A stretch of 64,000 nucleotides of DNA from Lithospermum erythrorhizon (Eukaryota; Streptophyta; Magnoliopsida; Boraginales; Boraginaceae), in NCBI GenBank assembly GCA_019722365.1, contig JADFUC010001792.1:62001-126000 (forward strand), read 5' to 3'. The notes beneath the pieces are model-generated. The model was not told where the DNA came from. It saw only the letters and a program-made list of their open reading frames with translations, and ran no database searches. Each line of letters opens with the position of its first letter. Within the stretch, counting starts at the first letter, position 1. Below, piece after piece: positions 1 through 12,151 of the stretch. A program made the translations under genes and the position numbers.

Positions 1-558
1 TTTGCAGCAGTTCTCTTCTAGCTCTTGGAAATAAATCTCTAAAATGATAATGTTTGGTCCCGTTCGTGATAAACTTGATCCACGATCAAGCACTTGCCTT
101 CAATTGTCGCAGCACAATAGTTTGATGTGATGGATACGGTGGTGACTAAATACTCTGTGGTCTGCCTTAGCGATTTTACATCAAAAGTCATATACTTCTG
201 TCTTAGTAGTAGACAAAGTCGCGTGAATTTGCAAAGTAGCCACCAAAACTTCATCGCAAGAACCACCAAGAAGTGACCTGGCCCGTCGTGTCGATCTTCT
301 ACTTTCAGCGTCTCGGCGTAAGTCGAACTAGAATATCCATAAATAATACGACTATCACCCACCATACTTGAGACCCACGTCGGATGTGTGCCTCTCGGAT
401 ATACGAGATATCTCTTCCACGAACATCGATGCTCCTTCCGGGCTCTCGCAACCTACTAACAACAGGCAGCATGTGCAAGATCGAGGTCTAGTGGACCATA
501 GCATCAAGCTGGCTGCACTAGCATAAGGAACACAGGGACATGTATTCCTTTTCTTCAA
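1..558 (-). pseudogene. copia reverse transcriptase C-terminus and RNase H remnant
   Basis: Two overlapping minus-strand frames (355-558 and 39-365) carry the end of a copia polyprotein. The first holds a decayed form of the CPYASA...TRP block that closes copia RT. The second ends with VYHERDQT, which matches the family's RNase H motif (V/M)(Y/F)HERTKH. The two pieces are in different frames, so at least one shift separates them. RNase H would normally remove RNA from the RNA:DNA hybrid during reverse transcription. The domain is incomplete and cut by the window edge. Confidence 0.8.
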
Positions 559-559
559 A

Positions 560-1110
560 GCGACTTAGGTACAAATGCCACCGATAAATGTGCATTAGAA
601 GCATTAGAATATCGATAGGCTTTCTAAACATTACCAAATCTTGATAGAATCTTCTCAATTTAGTCATACATGACAAAAGAAAAACTTAGTCGACTTCTAT
701 CTGTAGATCTTCATTTCGAGAATTTCTTGGTGCACCTAAATCCTTCATATCAAACTTTACCTTTGGTCTCTTTCAACTTAGAGATATTAAACTTGTTGAC
801 TATGACTAACAACATAATAATACATTCGATACCAAGTAAATGAGCGATCCATCTTTGACCTTGTTGTAGTATACACAAGCTATCTATGGACTCCTCAAAT
901 ACCCAATCTCAAGCATGTAGCTATCCAAACTTCTTATACCACTTTTGCCTCGGAGGCTGCTTCAAACCATACAAATATTTCTTCAACTGCAACGTAGTCT
1001 TCCTTTTCGGGTTCACGGGGAAACCATCATTTGGGTCATATAAATCTGGAAATATTTCGATTCTCCATGTAGGAAGCAATCTTCACATCTAGTTTAACTC
1101 AGCTCCAAAT
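560..1110 (-). pseudogene. copia reverse transcriptase remnant
   Basis: On the minus strand, pieces in several frames match the central copia RT. They are FLHG...IYMTQ near 1050-1100, YGLKQ...RQ-WYK-F around 940-980, VYY-KV-DGS-IYL around 830-880, and KFDMKDLGA near 730-750. The catalytic YVDD box expected between the last two is not recognisable. The pieces keep the family's order and spacing, so this is one decayed domain rather than chance similarity. It is non-functional. Confidence 0.75.
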
Positions 1111-1778
1111 CACGTTGTGCAACTATAGCGCCTTGATGGAGTATGTTTTACTCTGGTGAGAGCAACTCATTACCAGTCCCTCCCTCTCTTTGACTAAAAC
1201 CTCCTATATGACTCGGGCATATCTTGGATCCCTCGGTGGTGATAACCCTTCCTTCTTCTTGAACAACCACTTGCAGAGTGACAACCTTTCTTCTATTTGG
1301 TTTCGGCCAGCTCCCAAGTCGATTCTTTTGAGTGACTCCATGCAAATCTTCCATGGCGTGAGCCATTGGACACAAATTGCCGGTAACGACAGCATAAGAA
1401 GGCTGGCTGCATGAGGATCGACTTCTACACAACTTGTAAAGCAAGGCAGCGTATCCTCGTATCCATCTCATTAAAGGAGGTACTCCATAGTTGTTCCTTA
1501 GGAATGATCTAAAGCCAAACTCTAATGTTCTACCGAGGATGGAGCAGCGTCGTCTGCCTGCAGATGTATTTGTGGAATGTCAACCTCCATCTTACAACTA
1601 ACTTTAGTCTACGCTCCACACCTTTATCGGCATCATCTTCATCTTCACTAATCGAAGTCTTCCAAAATTGGGGTTAAACATGGAATTTTCATCAAATACA
1701 ACATTCTGCTTTCAGGCAGCTTCCTCCGCGGATGGTGACTAAAGCTACATAGCCTTTCACGCCCATCAACGCCAGCTA

Positions 1779-2410
1779 AGGGTGCCAACAAAATACAAAA
1801 CCGGCCGGAACCGACCGAACGAAAATACTTGGTAGATTCGATGGGAACAGAGCCGATTTAGGTTCAGTCGGGAGAGAACCCGAACTAATTTAGAGTTCGG
1901 CCTTTGAAATAACCGAACGAACTTAGATTTATAAATTTTTTGTGTAGATTTTTCAATTTTATTTATTATCCTTTTCAAGATCTTGTAGTATTTGCATGTG
2001 TACATTTTAAGAAGGAGAATTTAGATTTAACTTTGTTCATTATTGGTATAATGAAATAATATATATAAATATTTCTAAACTAATAATATAGGAAATACAA
2101 AGATATGTAAAAATAGTGATATTGTGTATAGAATGTGTATATAATTAATCTTAAAAGGGAGTTCATTGAAGTTACAGGATTAAATCTAGTTTAGGACTTG
2201 TTTGGGAGTTAAAGGCGGTATATCAAAATGTCTCAAAACCGAAATTTACTTGAAACCGAACTGCCCGGAACCGATAGGAACCCGATGAGATTAGGAACCG
2301 ATCGAACCCGAACGATTGGGATTCGACCTTTGAAAACCAGGTAAGAAATAGGTTCGGTTCTAATTACAGCTCAAAAATCGAACCGAACCCGAACAGATGG
2401 AACCTACTTG
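1779..2410. mobile_element. Nested hAT-like non-autonomous element
   Basis: A stretch with no copia similarity interrupts copia pol between the integrase tail and the RT region. Both ends are rich in GAACCGAACC-type direct and inverted repeats (about 1800-1920 and 2225-2400), a composition common at the ends of plant hAT elements. The left end begins AAGGGTGCCAAC. The right end, reverse-complemented, begins TAGGTTCCATCTGTTCGGG, a weak imperfect partner. I could not identify an 8-bp target duplication. The AT-rich core carries no transposase, so the element would be non-autonomous. The insertion is well supported and the hAT assignment is tentative. Confidence 0.5.
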
Positions 2411-2924
2411 TAGCATACAAATGCTCCACTTCTTCGCTACGGCTCCAATTTCCCTTCATTAGGATGATAATGGCTATTGCAACCAAAGCTCTCAAGCTTG
2501 AGTAATGTGAGACTTTCGGACCATAGTTCAAAAGGAGTTTCAGGAGAATTTATGTCGTAATGCGGACCTTGATTAATCGAATAACATCTTTGTACCCCAA
2601 TTGCCTCGGCCCAAAGAAAACTTTCTTTCTAGTCCGGCATTGAGCGTACATACATGCATCTCGAGAAGTGTCGATTCATGCGGCTGCGCAACGCACCATT
2701 ATTTGGGATGTGTGCCTCACTATATGATGTAAAGCAATTCCCTCATTCTTGCAAAAATCATCAAAATCAGATGAGCGAAATTCCAAACCATTGTCGGTTA
2801 AAGCCTCTTGATCTTCTTCCCACACATGATTTTCCACTAAAATCTTCTCTTGTTGTTTGAATTGTAGAAAGCATCGCCCGCCTGCTTCATTATGAACACC
2901 CAAGTCATCCTTAGTAATCATCAA
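2411..2924 (-). pseudogene. copia integrase core remnant
   Basis: The minus-strand frame at 2676-2924 contains TDNGLEFRSSDFDDFCKNEG, followed by IALHHIVRHTSQ. This is the conserved DNG...FCK-GI--H part of the copia integrase catalytic core, which inserts element DNA into the genome. The aspartate of TDNG is present. After the frame ends, a trace of the WS...VEHL block appears near 2420-2460, just before the nested insertion. The domain is fragmentary. Confidence 0.85.
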
Positions 2925-3639
2925 TCCAAAAGGTAGAAAGTATACATGACCCCCAAAGAATCAACACATGAAGGACCCAACCAGGTAGGTGGATGTAATC
3001 AAGTGTGCCACCCCCACTCTATGAGTTGCACTTAAGGAACTTGCTTCGATGTAGCTTCCCAAATATGCAATGCTCACAAAGCCCGAGATCCCTTAGCATA
3101 CAATGCCCACAGAAGATTATCCTTGGCTAGAATTTGTATCCTCCTCTTACTCATATGCCTGACCTCATATGCCTAACTTGATCATGTCTTCTTTGTCAAC
3201 CTCGGAGGAAATGGCTGCGGCAGAATCTCTAAGCGTAGCACCTTGCAAAATAAAATGCCAAGCAACACCTTCGAGGAATCACTTTGAGCAGATTTGTAGA
3301 CATGTAAGACTCACATTAGCGCTGACTAAACCATTTCTTGTCTAGAAAGTAAGAGATATAAGATTTTTGTCGTATGTGGCACGTGCCTCGCATCATTCAA
3401 AGTGCAAAACTTTCCATCATGAGTCCTAAGCAGTTGAACCCGATCTCGGCCACCTTACAGAGTAGAACTATTGACTATGAAAATATTCCCACCATCCACT
3501 TGTTCATAGGTCAAGAACCATTCTTTCCTCGGACATATATGATATGAAGCCTGAATCCATAACCCATGCATCGGTGTAATGTGTGTGTCCCTCGTTAGAC
3601 TTTGAACCATCCTCGTAACTTAGCAGCGGTCGATGCATT

Positions 3640-3710
3640 ACCGTGCCTTGCCTCTTCTTGGGGTAATCACTCTTCTAGTGACCCTTTTCCTTACAGTAGT
3701 TGTATCTCCT
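3640..3710 (-). pseudogene. Damaged gag zinc knuckle of the copia element
   Basis: Minus-strand translation gives YNYCKEKGH, a stop, then KSDYPKKRQG. A copia nucleocapsid knuckle is CX2CX4HX4C. Here the first and last cysteines read as tyrosine and a stop follows the histidine. The remnant marks the gag/pol junction and sets the orientation of the element. Confidence 0.65.
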
Positions 3711-4399
3711 GGCTTCAGACCCCCTTTTGAATGGTTTCTTGGAGAACTTCTTCTCCGATTTACCATAACTTTGATTTTTATTGGCTATAAGGCCAACAAC
3801 CTAATTATCAGAACTAGGGACCACTACAAGTATGTAGTATTTACCTGCTTTGTGGAGACCCGACCTAACCTCCTTTAGAGATAAAGAATCATTTTTCGTT
3901 TGTCGTTGATTCTCTAAAATTCTCATAGGATGGAAGCATTGAGGCTAATAATATCAATGCGGCGTGCTTAAATCATCAATTTTAATCTCAATATTATGCA
4001 AATCTAATAATATTGAATTTAATCGATCTAGATGATCTTTTAGAGATGTATCTTCTGGATTAGGCGCCAAACAGACATTGCTTCAAGAACAACTTGTTGG
4101 TTAAGCTCTTGGTCATGTAAAAGACTCTCTAGCTTACACCCAGCGATCGGCGGCGTGTCTTGTTCGAAACCTCGGCAATGATGTCATCCTCTAGTGATAA
4201 CGGCTTAGCGTTGAATGTGCCTTCTCCTCGAGAGAGATGTTATATTCTCATGTTCGGGGTTAGGCACCAAACCACGAGGTGTCAAAAGCCTTCTCGTTTA
4301 AGCAATATACAACTTGATTTTCCTAGCTGAAACTATTCCCTCACAATGAACTGTAACCTTCAAACTTTTACCACCCGTATAAATCGATGATAACCTTAA

Positions 4400-4790
4400 G
4401 CTACGATCTGGGTTTGTTATAACGAGCAGCGTGTTTCTTATAACAACGATTACGAGACTATGAATTAACTAAAAAGAATTGAGAAAATACACGAGAGTTT
4501 TTACGTGGTATCCCAAGCAAGCGTTTATTTGGACTAATTCCTTTGGTAGAGCCACAAAAATTTCATTATAACGAGATGGAGGCAGTTCTGAGATTTAAGC
4601 GAAATAGTTGAGTAATCTTTACTAAAGAGTTTTTTACAAAGCCACAAAATATTTGGTGTAAAGAAAAACTAATAAAACTAAAACCTTTTATGGGACCAAC
4701 TATTGAAACTAAACTCTTAAAGTTTAAATGTCTTGAGATTTTAGCATAATTAAATTCAAGACATTTCTAATATAGGTGATACTGATACTT
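4400..4790 (-). repeat. Possible 5' LTR of the left copia element
   Basis: The interval lies just upstream (on the minus strand) of the gag remnant. It contains GAGTTTTTACGTGGTATCCC, similar to a block common near the U5 end of plant copia LTRs. At 4383-4397 the complement GGTTATCATCG resembles a mutated TGGTATCAGAGC primer-binding site. The matching LTR is outside the window, so neither edge is proven. Confidence 0.35.
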
Positions 4791-4828
4791 TGTTCAATTA
4801 CTCAATTATATGTTCATCTTTCTTCCAG

Positions 4829-7494
4829 AAGCTGGCCACTTTGTTGTTGACAAATGGAGCTCCTGCACTTAAGTTTGGTGAGACCACAAAATTGAAAATT
4901 GGTAAATGTTCAGAATCCATGTGGAAACTAATATACTATGCTACTATTGAATCATGCGTATTAGCAGCCACTATGACGAGCCATTAGTTCAGCCGTGTAA
5001 CTCTAATACTTTTATTGGATGGCCAAATGAACAACTGAGTGAGTTAACTTTCTTGAAGAATTTAATATAGGAGGAATAGCCGGTCAGCATCGTTAATGTT
5101 TAAAAAAATTTCTTATAGCAGCTGCAGCACATCGTATATGATCACTCCTTATTTAAAAGGGATTCACGTGACCATACGTAGAAATAACACGTTAGATTAT
5201 TGAGATCCGTTAGTTTAATGAAGGGTAATTTAGTACATTTTCCCATTCTAAAATACTCAAATCTTATTTTATTTTATTTATCTATGAGCAAAATCTTATT
5301 TCAATTCACATTTTTTATTAAACCTTTGACCTTCCGTCTATTTTCTTCATTCTTTATTTTCTTTCATCTTTGCGATAGAGGGTCTTTGGGAAAAATAATT
5401 TTGCAAAATCTTTGTGCGAAGAATGCGTGAAGCGAGGTTTACCGAAACTTTGGAAAATCCTTGGCGTGTTTTTATATTGTTGTCCAACTGCACGTGTAAG
5501 AAGTGTTAAATTAAGTATTTTGATGTGTGTGGACTAGAATTACCACCCCGTTAAAGCCAACGGATCACCAGCATGTTATTTTGACATGATGCATTATATG
5601 GTAGAGTTTGAAAGCGTGAGTGATATAAATGAATTTTTGAAGCAGTAATGAAACTTACACAGAAATTAAGCCCTTTAATATATGTATCATAGACAATACA
5701 AGTGTACATGCCCTTTGGCCATCTTTTACAATACTTCGGTTGATACTTACTTTTTTGCCAGATACAATATCGTAAGTGTTCGCGTCCATTATGATATACT
5801 GCATCGATATCAGATGTATCATTATTTTACATGGTGTACTTTTATCAATAGTTGGTCTCTGCTGACTTTTCTAGGAAATGATTTACCGACCACTGTTAGA
5901 ATTGTAATCAAGTGTTCCTGTATGTTACTCTGTTAGCACCCTTCTTAAAAACAGAGGAAAAAGGAGCTAAATCTATCTTTACAGGTCTTCCATAAAGCTA
6001 ATCTACATTACACCTACAGTATTGCTGCACTCCTCACATGGGAGACGCGAAGGAAAGATTTCTCCGTGATGATGTCTCATCATGTTGTCACTGTCATTCT
6101 GATTAGCTACTCATATATGACAAGGTAATTCACTCGTCACTCATTTCATCTATTATAATTTGTTTTTTATCCTATCATTGAAACTAAGATGGCACAAGAA
6201 TCACCACATCTGAAAAAAAACCATCTTCAACAGCTACGCCTTTTTAAAGACGTGCTTTTATAACTTCAACATTGAATATTCTATAAAAATGTATTGCGTG
6301 CCTTTTCAGCCTAAGCGCAGTATCTAAATAGTGTTTGGTTGAGGGGTGAAATGATTATTTTACCCCTCCTATTTTTAAGTGTCGTAGTTATAGAAATTAT
6401 TTTCAGAGACAAAATAGTCATTTCAGTACTAAAAATCACTATTTGGTGTGTGTATATTGGTTCCCGCGGCGTATAGAGTCGGATAGTACACCTTACCTGT
6501 CTAACAGTAAGGTTGTTTTTCGAATTGACCCAAACGACGTGCAAAAAGTATCTGCTACTTCACAAAAGATAAGTAGCGTAGGTAGTATAATGAACCAAAA
6601 CATAAAAAGGAAAATTTAATTTGTAAAGATCTTGACATGTAATTTAGACTTGCAGTGTCCTTATTTTAGTCTATATGACTATCTGTATTTGATGTCTCTA
6701 GCATCTATGAGTAAAATTGTCTTTCGAATAAAATTCTAGTAACTGTTTTACAAGTTATGGTTGCACGGATTAGTTACTTGATCGTGACGATTTGACTAAT
6801 GCTAATTTTGGACAGGTTTCTTACAAAAAAATTTATTTTTTGATAGGTTGGTGGATATAAAATGTATATTTGGTGTCAGATAACTTATAACTGGCGGAGT
6901 CATAATGTTAAATTGCATAAATTGTTGCATAGTGTTCCCTTCTAGTTACCCATACATTTGTCCCGTATGTAGTAATTATATGGATATGTACAGCCAGGTA
7001 CTGAGGTTTTATCCTTTGTGATGCAGTTTCTTTCGCGTTGGCTGCATCATTCTTGCACTGCATGATGCAAGTGATGTCTTCCTTGAAGGTGCAAAAGTAT
7101 TTAAATATTCTGAAAAGTAGGTTCTAGCTAGCATTTTCTTTGGATTGTTTGCCATCTCATGGCTTATTCTGAGACTGTTCTTATTCCCCTTTTGGGTCAT
7201 AAGATCTACAAGGTTCAGCTCAATTTATTACAGTATTTGTTAAGACGTTATGTATCAGTTAGCAGCTCCTTGACTTGCTTCGTATTCCTAAATGTTTTTG
7301 TCAATGTCATTCCAGCTATTATCTATGTGATGTCTTGAACCTTTCCGAAGCATACCATACAGCCTTATACTATATCTTCAACACAATGTCATTGACGCTT
7401 CTGGTATTCCACATTTATTGGTGGATCCTCATATACTCAATGATCATGAGACAACTTAAAAATAGAGGAAAAGTTGGCGAAGATATACGATCTG
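4829..7494 (+). pseudogene. LOH2: Ceramide synthase (LAG1/ASC1-like, LOH2-type) pseudogene
   Basis: Ceramide synthases are ER membrane enzymes with a TLC domain that join fatty acyl-CoA to a sphingoid base. Four exons are recognisable: 4829-5038, 5985-6124, 7027-7212 and 7316-7494. They encode KCSESMWKL, then [20 protein letters not shown] plus HHVVTVIL (the LAG1 motif, with its HH pair present), then LALHDASDVFLEGAKV, then FHIYWWILIY. Splice sites are consistent (ttccag acceptor; AG|gtaatt, AG|gttcag and G|gtaagc donors). Three lesions mark it as broken: a frameshift between CV and YDEP near 4965, an in-frame TAG after KYSEK near 7115, and no N-terminal exon, which probably went when the copia element inserted next door. 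No final acidic exon was found. The exon containing the FYIYS helix also starts atypically. Confidence 0.88.
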
Positions 7495-8083
7495 GTAAGC
7501 AATTTAATGATTTTCATTGGGCACCCTTTTCAGCTTATGACTTCAGAAAGTAGCTCCATAGTTTTATTCGTGCATCAAGTTTTGACATGGGTTCTCTTTT
7601 TGTCATTAGAAAGTATATTTAGGATAATGTAGCATCCCACAATATCTTGTTGTTGTATGATGACATAGATAGTTGTACAATTGTTTCATCAAGAATGAAT
7701 TATCCAGAGAATGAGTAGATTATTAAACCATATCATTGTTTTCGATTGCCAGTCTTCTTCTTTGGTTTAAATGCAATGGGCCTCTTGTATACCAAGTTAC
7801 CAACTCTTTGTAAGTTTATTTTTCTCATTGAAACATGATTCATCTAAAGTAGCATTGGCTAAATGCTTTAATATTACAATTTGCAAGTAGCACAAATGAC
7901 AAAACCACAGTGTATTACCCAGCTACAATCTTGCATAGAAGGATGATTCTTCAAAATAAAGTGTTTGACTGTCAACAGATAAAAACTACACACATACTTG
8001 ATACTACACAAAAAAGGCATCCTGGAGCACAAAGCTCTTGCTATGCTGGTGCTTCAAAAGGGGGTAGAACAAAGAGCTCTAAT
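7495..8083. other. Spacer between ceramide synthase pseudogene and B3 gene
   Basis: AT-rich sequence between two convergent genes. It should hold the old 3' end of the ceramide synthase pseudogene and the 3' UTR of the B3 gene. Open frames here overlap the B3 exon in antisense and show no family features. Confidence 0.5.
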
Positions 8084-10028
8084 TTACCAGGGAGCTGAAG
8101 CTGCTTCCTTGAAACTAAGCTCGAACTTTTTACCTTCCACTTTCAACGCCTTCATTTCATCATCAAGGCTTCTCATTGCCCTATCTGCATCTACGAGTTT
8201 CAACTTAAGACTTCTTATCTCCTCTTCTAACTCTGTGCGTTCTAGTGTCATCGTCTCAAATTTCTTCTTCAGCTCATGTGAAATGTTGCCAAGCTTCTTT
8301 AACCGCTCACGCAGAAACCCAACTGTCATACCTAAATCCTCGAAGGATTTTAGTGTCTTATCAAATGTTTCTAAGTAATCAACTGATGTAACGAACTTGG
8401 CGGCTCTAATGGCATCAGCAACGTTGACCGTCTCTGATATAATGCCAGCAACTAACTTAAAGTTTAGGCCTGCAAGAAGGTGTTCATGTAGATAACACAT
8501 TTGGCTGCAGCAGAGTTCATAATACTTTTTTCTAACGTGTTCATTTACTTCCGAGTCTACAGATAAGCCGTCGACTAGAATGGTGAAGCCATTGAAACTC
8601 TTTACATCTTTAAAGTCAACCACAGATTCTAAAAACCTGATTTCGCCTGACACATCAGAACCAAAACTCTCATTCCCAAATTGATCTGATGGGAGCACAG
8701 CATCATCAACTAACATTGTTGCGTCGTTCCCTTGACTACAAACTTGATCAATGCATGACCCAGGAGGTTCCACACTTTCGTGCATCAATGCTTCAGGTAT
8801 TGCTTCTCCTAGGATGAGAATGACTATTTTAGAATGCATAACAATGAGGGGAGATGAAACATTGAGAGCTGAGAGAAGTACTAACTACTAAATTACCAGT
8901 TGGTTTCACCTCGGTATGTAAACTCAATAGGCTAATAGCCCCATCAACTTCTGTTAGGTCATTAGCGCTTACAATGAACACCTGACAAATAAAGAGAGGA
9001 TTTATCATGATATCAATTTATATCAACACTGAAGTGCAATTATGAAAGATGAGATCACACTTCAAATTACAACTGAGAAACCGTACGAAGATTTAAAAAT
9101 AACAACCAACTAGTATTGTTCTGACCAGGACTGGAAGTGAGAAATAGTTAATCAAATTTGATGTTTTGCTGAAATGCAGTCTACATGTCTCATAAGTACT
9201 AGTTGAAAAGAAGCTGTTATCGAAATATTACCTTGAATTTCCATATCCCAATCAACTGGAAAACTAAAACATCACCTTCAAGCAAATTGTGAGCGATAGA
9301 GAAAGCTCTCCATCCACCACTGAGTCCATTTTTTGCTACAAGGTACTTAGTCTTGTATTCTTCATCATTTTGGCCAATCAAGACGACAGTCTCATCATGG
9401 TTGGGCAAATTGTTAATGCAGAATGAGCGAGGAAGTCCCTACAAACCAAATTTGGTTAGAGAATAGAATAGGAATAATTTAGAAAGGGCCTCCAAGCTGT
9501 CTTACCAACCAGAAGCCTCCAGTGACGTGTGATCGAAGCATAAGCTTGACGAAAGCAGGGAAGTTTTGATCCAAATTACTTAGAACATCGTGTGCTCGTC
9601 TGAGTGCTAAAGAATTGTGAGAGATAAACCTACTAGACTCCACAATCTGCTTGCTACTGCCAAAACAATAATAGCAACAATATGTTGACCCATATCTAAA
9701 GGAATAAATAAATCATGTGCTTCACTCACCATTCAACAAACTCTCTCGCATTCTCTTCTTCCTGAAACTGCGAATTAATAAAAATGAGCAATGACAGATT
9801 TGTTTATTGATTATTGATAATAAGAAAAAAGAGGGGAATAAAAATGGTATATACAGGTTTGGTTGTGGTTTTTTTGCGGAGATACTTGTTCTTCAACTCC
9901 GATACCCTCCTCTGCTTTACCTGTCAAGTTTCAACCACCCAATAATTACTTTAAATTCAATTAAATTAAAGGCCACCGACCTTTGAAGAAGAATGATGTG
10001 AGCCTTTTGTTGATGAAGATAAAGCCAT
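8084..10028 (-). CDS. B3 DNA-binding domain protein (At3g19184/At5g42700-like)
   Basis: A putative nuclear transcription factor, assembled from seven exons: 10028-9981, 9920-9855, 9767-9730, 9656-9506, 9438-9232, 8981-8897 and 8808-8084. All have GT-AG junctions and matching phases, giving 439 residues. Start MALSSSTKG is the only ATG before the conserved exons. A basic stretch (VKQRRVSELKNKYLRKK, residues 17-33) may be a nuclear signal. The B3 domain runs from about residue 82 to 180, with FVKLMLRSHVTGGFWLGLP, LPNHDETVVL, KYLVAKNGLSGGWRAFSIAH and DVLVFQLIG. The last 240 residues hold the subfamily's ISETVNVADAIRAAKF helix and a long coiled coil, perhaps for pairing. No lesion was seen. A decayed copy lies upstream at 11680-12151. 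Subfamily assignment is firm. DNA target and role are unknown. Confidence 0.93.
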
Positions 10029-11660
10029 TGATTGTGCTCTAGGATTTTAAATCATTTCCAATCAAACCATTTCTAGTCAAAACATTTGTAAAGCCTCAAT
10101 ATTATTGTGTTTCGTAAACTTATAGACTAGTATTTCAAATCAATGTGTGGAGGGATTGGGAATAGAGAGCGTCCTAATGCCTCCAAACTTTCATAAATCA
10201 TCTCACAAAATAATCAAATTAACTGGGATGAGTGTCACTAAAAGCACACTTCAAACAATGTTAATCAAGGCATAAATGACTACTTTATCTTAAATGAAAC
10301 CTTTCTCAAATACACTCTTATCTTAATACTCATTTCATGTCTTTCGCCTCACGGATAAGTTAATTGGGATGTCAATGCCGATTTATATCGTTGATGCTTT
10401 CTGACTATGCCGAAAACCAAAATAATCAGAATTAAAGGATTCTTACCCGTCGTTCTTTTCTTGCCCAGTTCCGCACTATAACTAAAAAATATTTCGTATT
10501 ATTCTTTTAGTTGTATAACTTCATTTATAGGAAAATAAAACGTTAAAATAGATGAATTCTCATGCACTCCTTCATAATAATATTCAGACTAGAAAAAAAA
10601 CATAAAAGGAAGTACTAATTCACAGATTAATATAACTTTCCTTTTATTTTTGGCTAAATTTTATTATAGCCTTTTGAGAGCCCAATTTAAATGCATTTGA
10701 ATAAATATGTATTTAAAGTTTTAGATCTTTTCATGCTTGGCGCAGGAAGAATTTTTCTTAGCGCAAGCTTTTTAGGCGTATTTTGCTTTGGATTAATAAG
10801 GAGCAAAACAGATATTTTAAATATATTATACTTTATGGATCATTTTTAAATAATAAATAATTAATTGGATCGATATTTAATACATTAATTAATTTTTATT
10901 AATTAAAAAAGCTTAATTCGTTTAACCAAAATTTCACATATTTTCACAAGTTTGTTCTATCCTTCCACGAGATGCTCTTCTAAGGCTGTTAACAAATTAT
11001 ACTTCCACTATGTTCAAAAACATAGAGACAAGAAAGACGGAAATAAGCTTCGTCTCTCCTATACAATTCAGTTTGTATATTGTTGGACTATGTAAACAAA
11101 ATGAGCTTCCATTACAAACAATCATTCACGCTCAATCCCAGTCGGACAAGGTCTATAATGTTCCGGTTAGCCAACTCACCAAACAGTTGGCATGCAAGGC
11201 CTACTCACCAATACCATCAAAACCCATTAAATCGTAACATACTAAAAATCATAGTTTCATACTACTATATTCTACATTCGTATCGATATAATTGATCGTT
11301 TAATGAAATAAGTGTTTTAAAATATTTAATTATTAAAAATAAAATTAATAAATTTTTATTATGTCGTTACACTTTTATGTATACCTCTAACCATCAAAAT
11401 TTAAAATTAGACAATCTTCTTGAAACATAATAATCACTATGCATACCTTATAAGATATATCTACTTGACGAGCAAGTGAGACAAGCAGTCCTTAGCAGAG
11501 TGGCATCTTTAGTACCCAAATCATTATTTTGTTGTAAATATCCAGTCTTGAATAATGTGTCCATTAACGCGAATGTTCTCAGTCCACAGGTGCGACTAAC
11601 TTATTGAAATTGTCTCCCTGGCCCCTTCCACTTTTATGTATACCAAATACTCAAATGGTG
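10029..11660. other. B3 gene upstream region, no gene seen
   Basis: AT-rich sequence that should contain the promoter of the minus-strand B3 gene near its left side. Two overlapping short plus-strand frames at 11010-11295 show no recognisable family, codon pattern or splice context. I see no repeat with clear ends. Confidence 0.5.
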
Positions 11661-11679
11661 GCATAAAATGTCTAAATTG

Positions 11680-12151
11680 TTCCTCTGTTACTCATGCTGC
11701 ACCCGCTTTTACTTGATTCGAGCATCATGCATATGCTCCAAACAGATTGACCGTTTCTTCCAGCTAGAAATGTTATTTGACGCGACAACTATCTTGTTAG
11801 CTTTAACAGCATCGGCCATGCTCATGATCTCAGAGATTAGTACTAGAGTCAATGCAGAACAATTAGGACAAACAAGTCTAAAGCAATTTCATTATAATGC
11901 ATTTTGCCAGATATTTTGTATTGTGAAGTTTGTGGGTCTCGTCCATAAGAGTAACTATTGTATCATGTCTGGGTAGATGCATTTTGCAAAACAGGTTTGG
12001 AAGTGACTGCGAAACATGGACACAAAATTAAGCATGGAGTTCTGAAGACAAGTTTGGTTTGATTACCAGCCAGAAACCATGAGTCACATTCGATCTGATC
12101 GTTAGTTTTGCAAAGCTGGGTATCAAGATTTGCTTGGACTCGATCCATCAC
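11680..12151 (-). pseudogene. Decayed tandem copy of the B3-domain gene
   Basis: Minus-strand pieces match the neighbouring B3 gene in order. At about 12151-12063, NLD then (after a one-base shift) PSFAKLTIRSNVTHGFWL ends at a gtaatc donor, exactly where the intact gene has a donor after FWL. From 12006 a cag acceptor leads to SLPNLFCKMHLPRHD, TIVTLMDETHKLHNTKYLA, matching the second half of the B3 fold. The GLSGGW...FQLI segment is gone. The next match, near 11850-11720, is ISEIMSMADAVKANKIVVAS, the counterpart of ISETVNVADAIRAAKFVTS, followed by a stop. A deletion, a frameshift and missing first and last parts show it is dead. It is a diverged paralogue, not a recent copy. Confidence 0.82.

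Larger units (their letters stand above)
1..4400 (-). mobile_element. Degenerate Ty1/copia retrotransposon, cut by window edge
   Basis: Read on the minus strand, the stretch keeps the copia order gag, integrase, reverse transcriptase, RNase H from right to left, so the element enters the window at its 3' end. Traces seen are a damaged zinc knuckle near 3640-3710, an integrase core at 2676-2924, reverse transcriptase at about 560-1100 and the RT end plus RNase H at 1-558. Every frame is broken by stops and shifts, so no protein could be made. A second element is inserted at 1779-2410. The left LTR must lie outside the window. The right LTR is only tentatively placed at 4400-4790. The copia assignment is firm and the boundaries are approximate. 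Confidence 0.85.

Noticed and set aside
7998..8378. Plus-strand frame of 126 codons
   Set aside because: Antisense to the last B3 exon, whose minus-strand reading is conserved and in phase with six other exons.
11010..11295. Two overlapping short plus-strand frames
   Set aside because: No family features, no splice partners, and they lie in AT-rich spacer.
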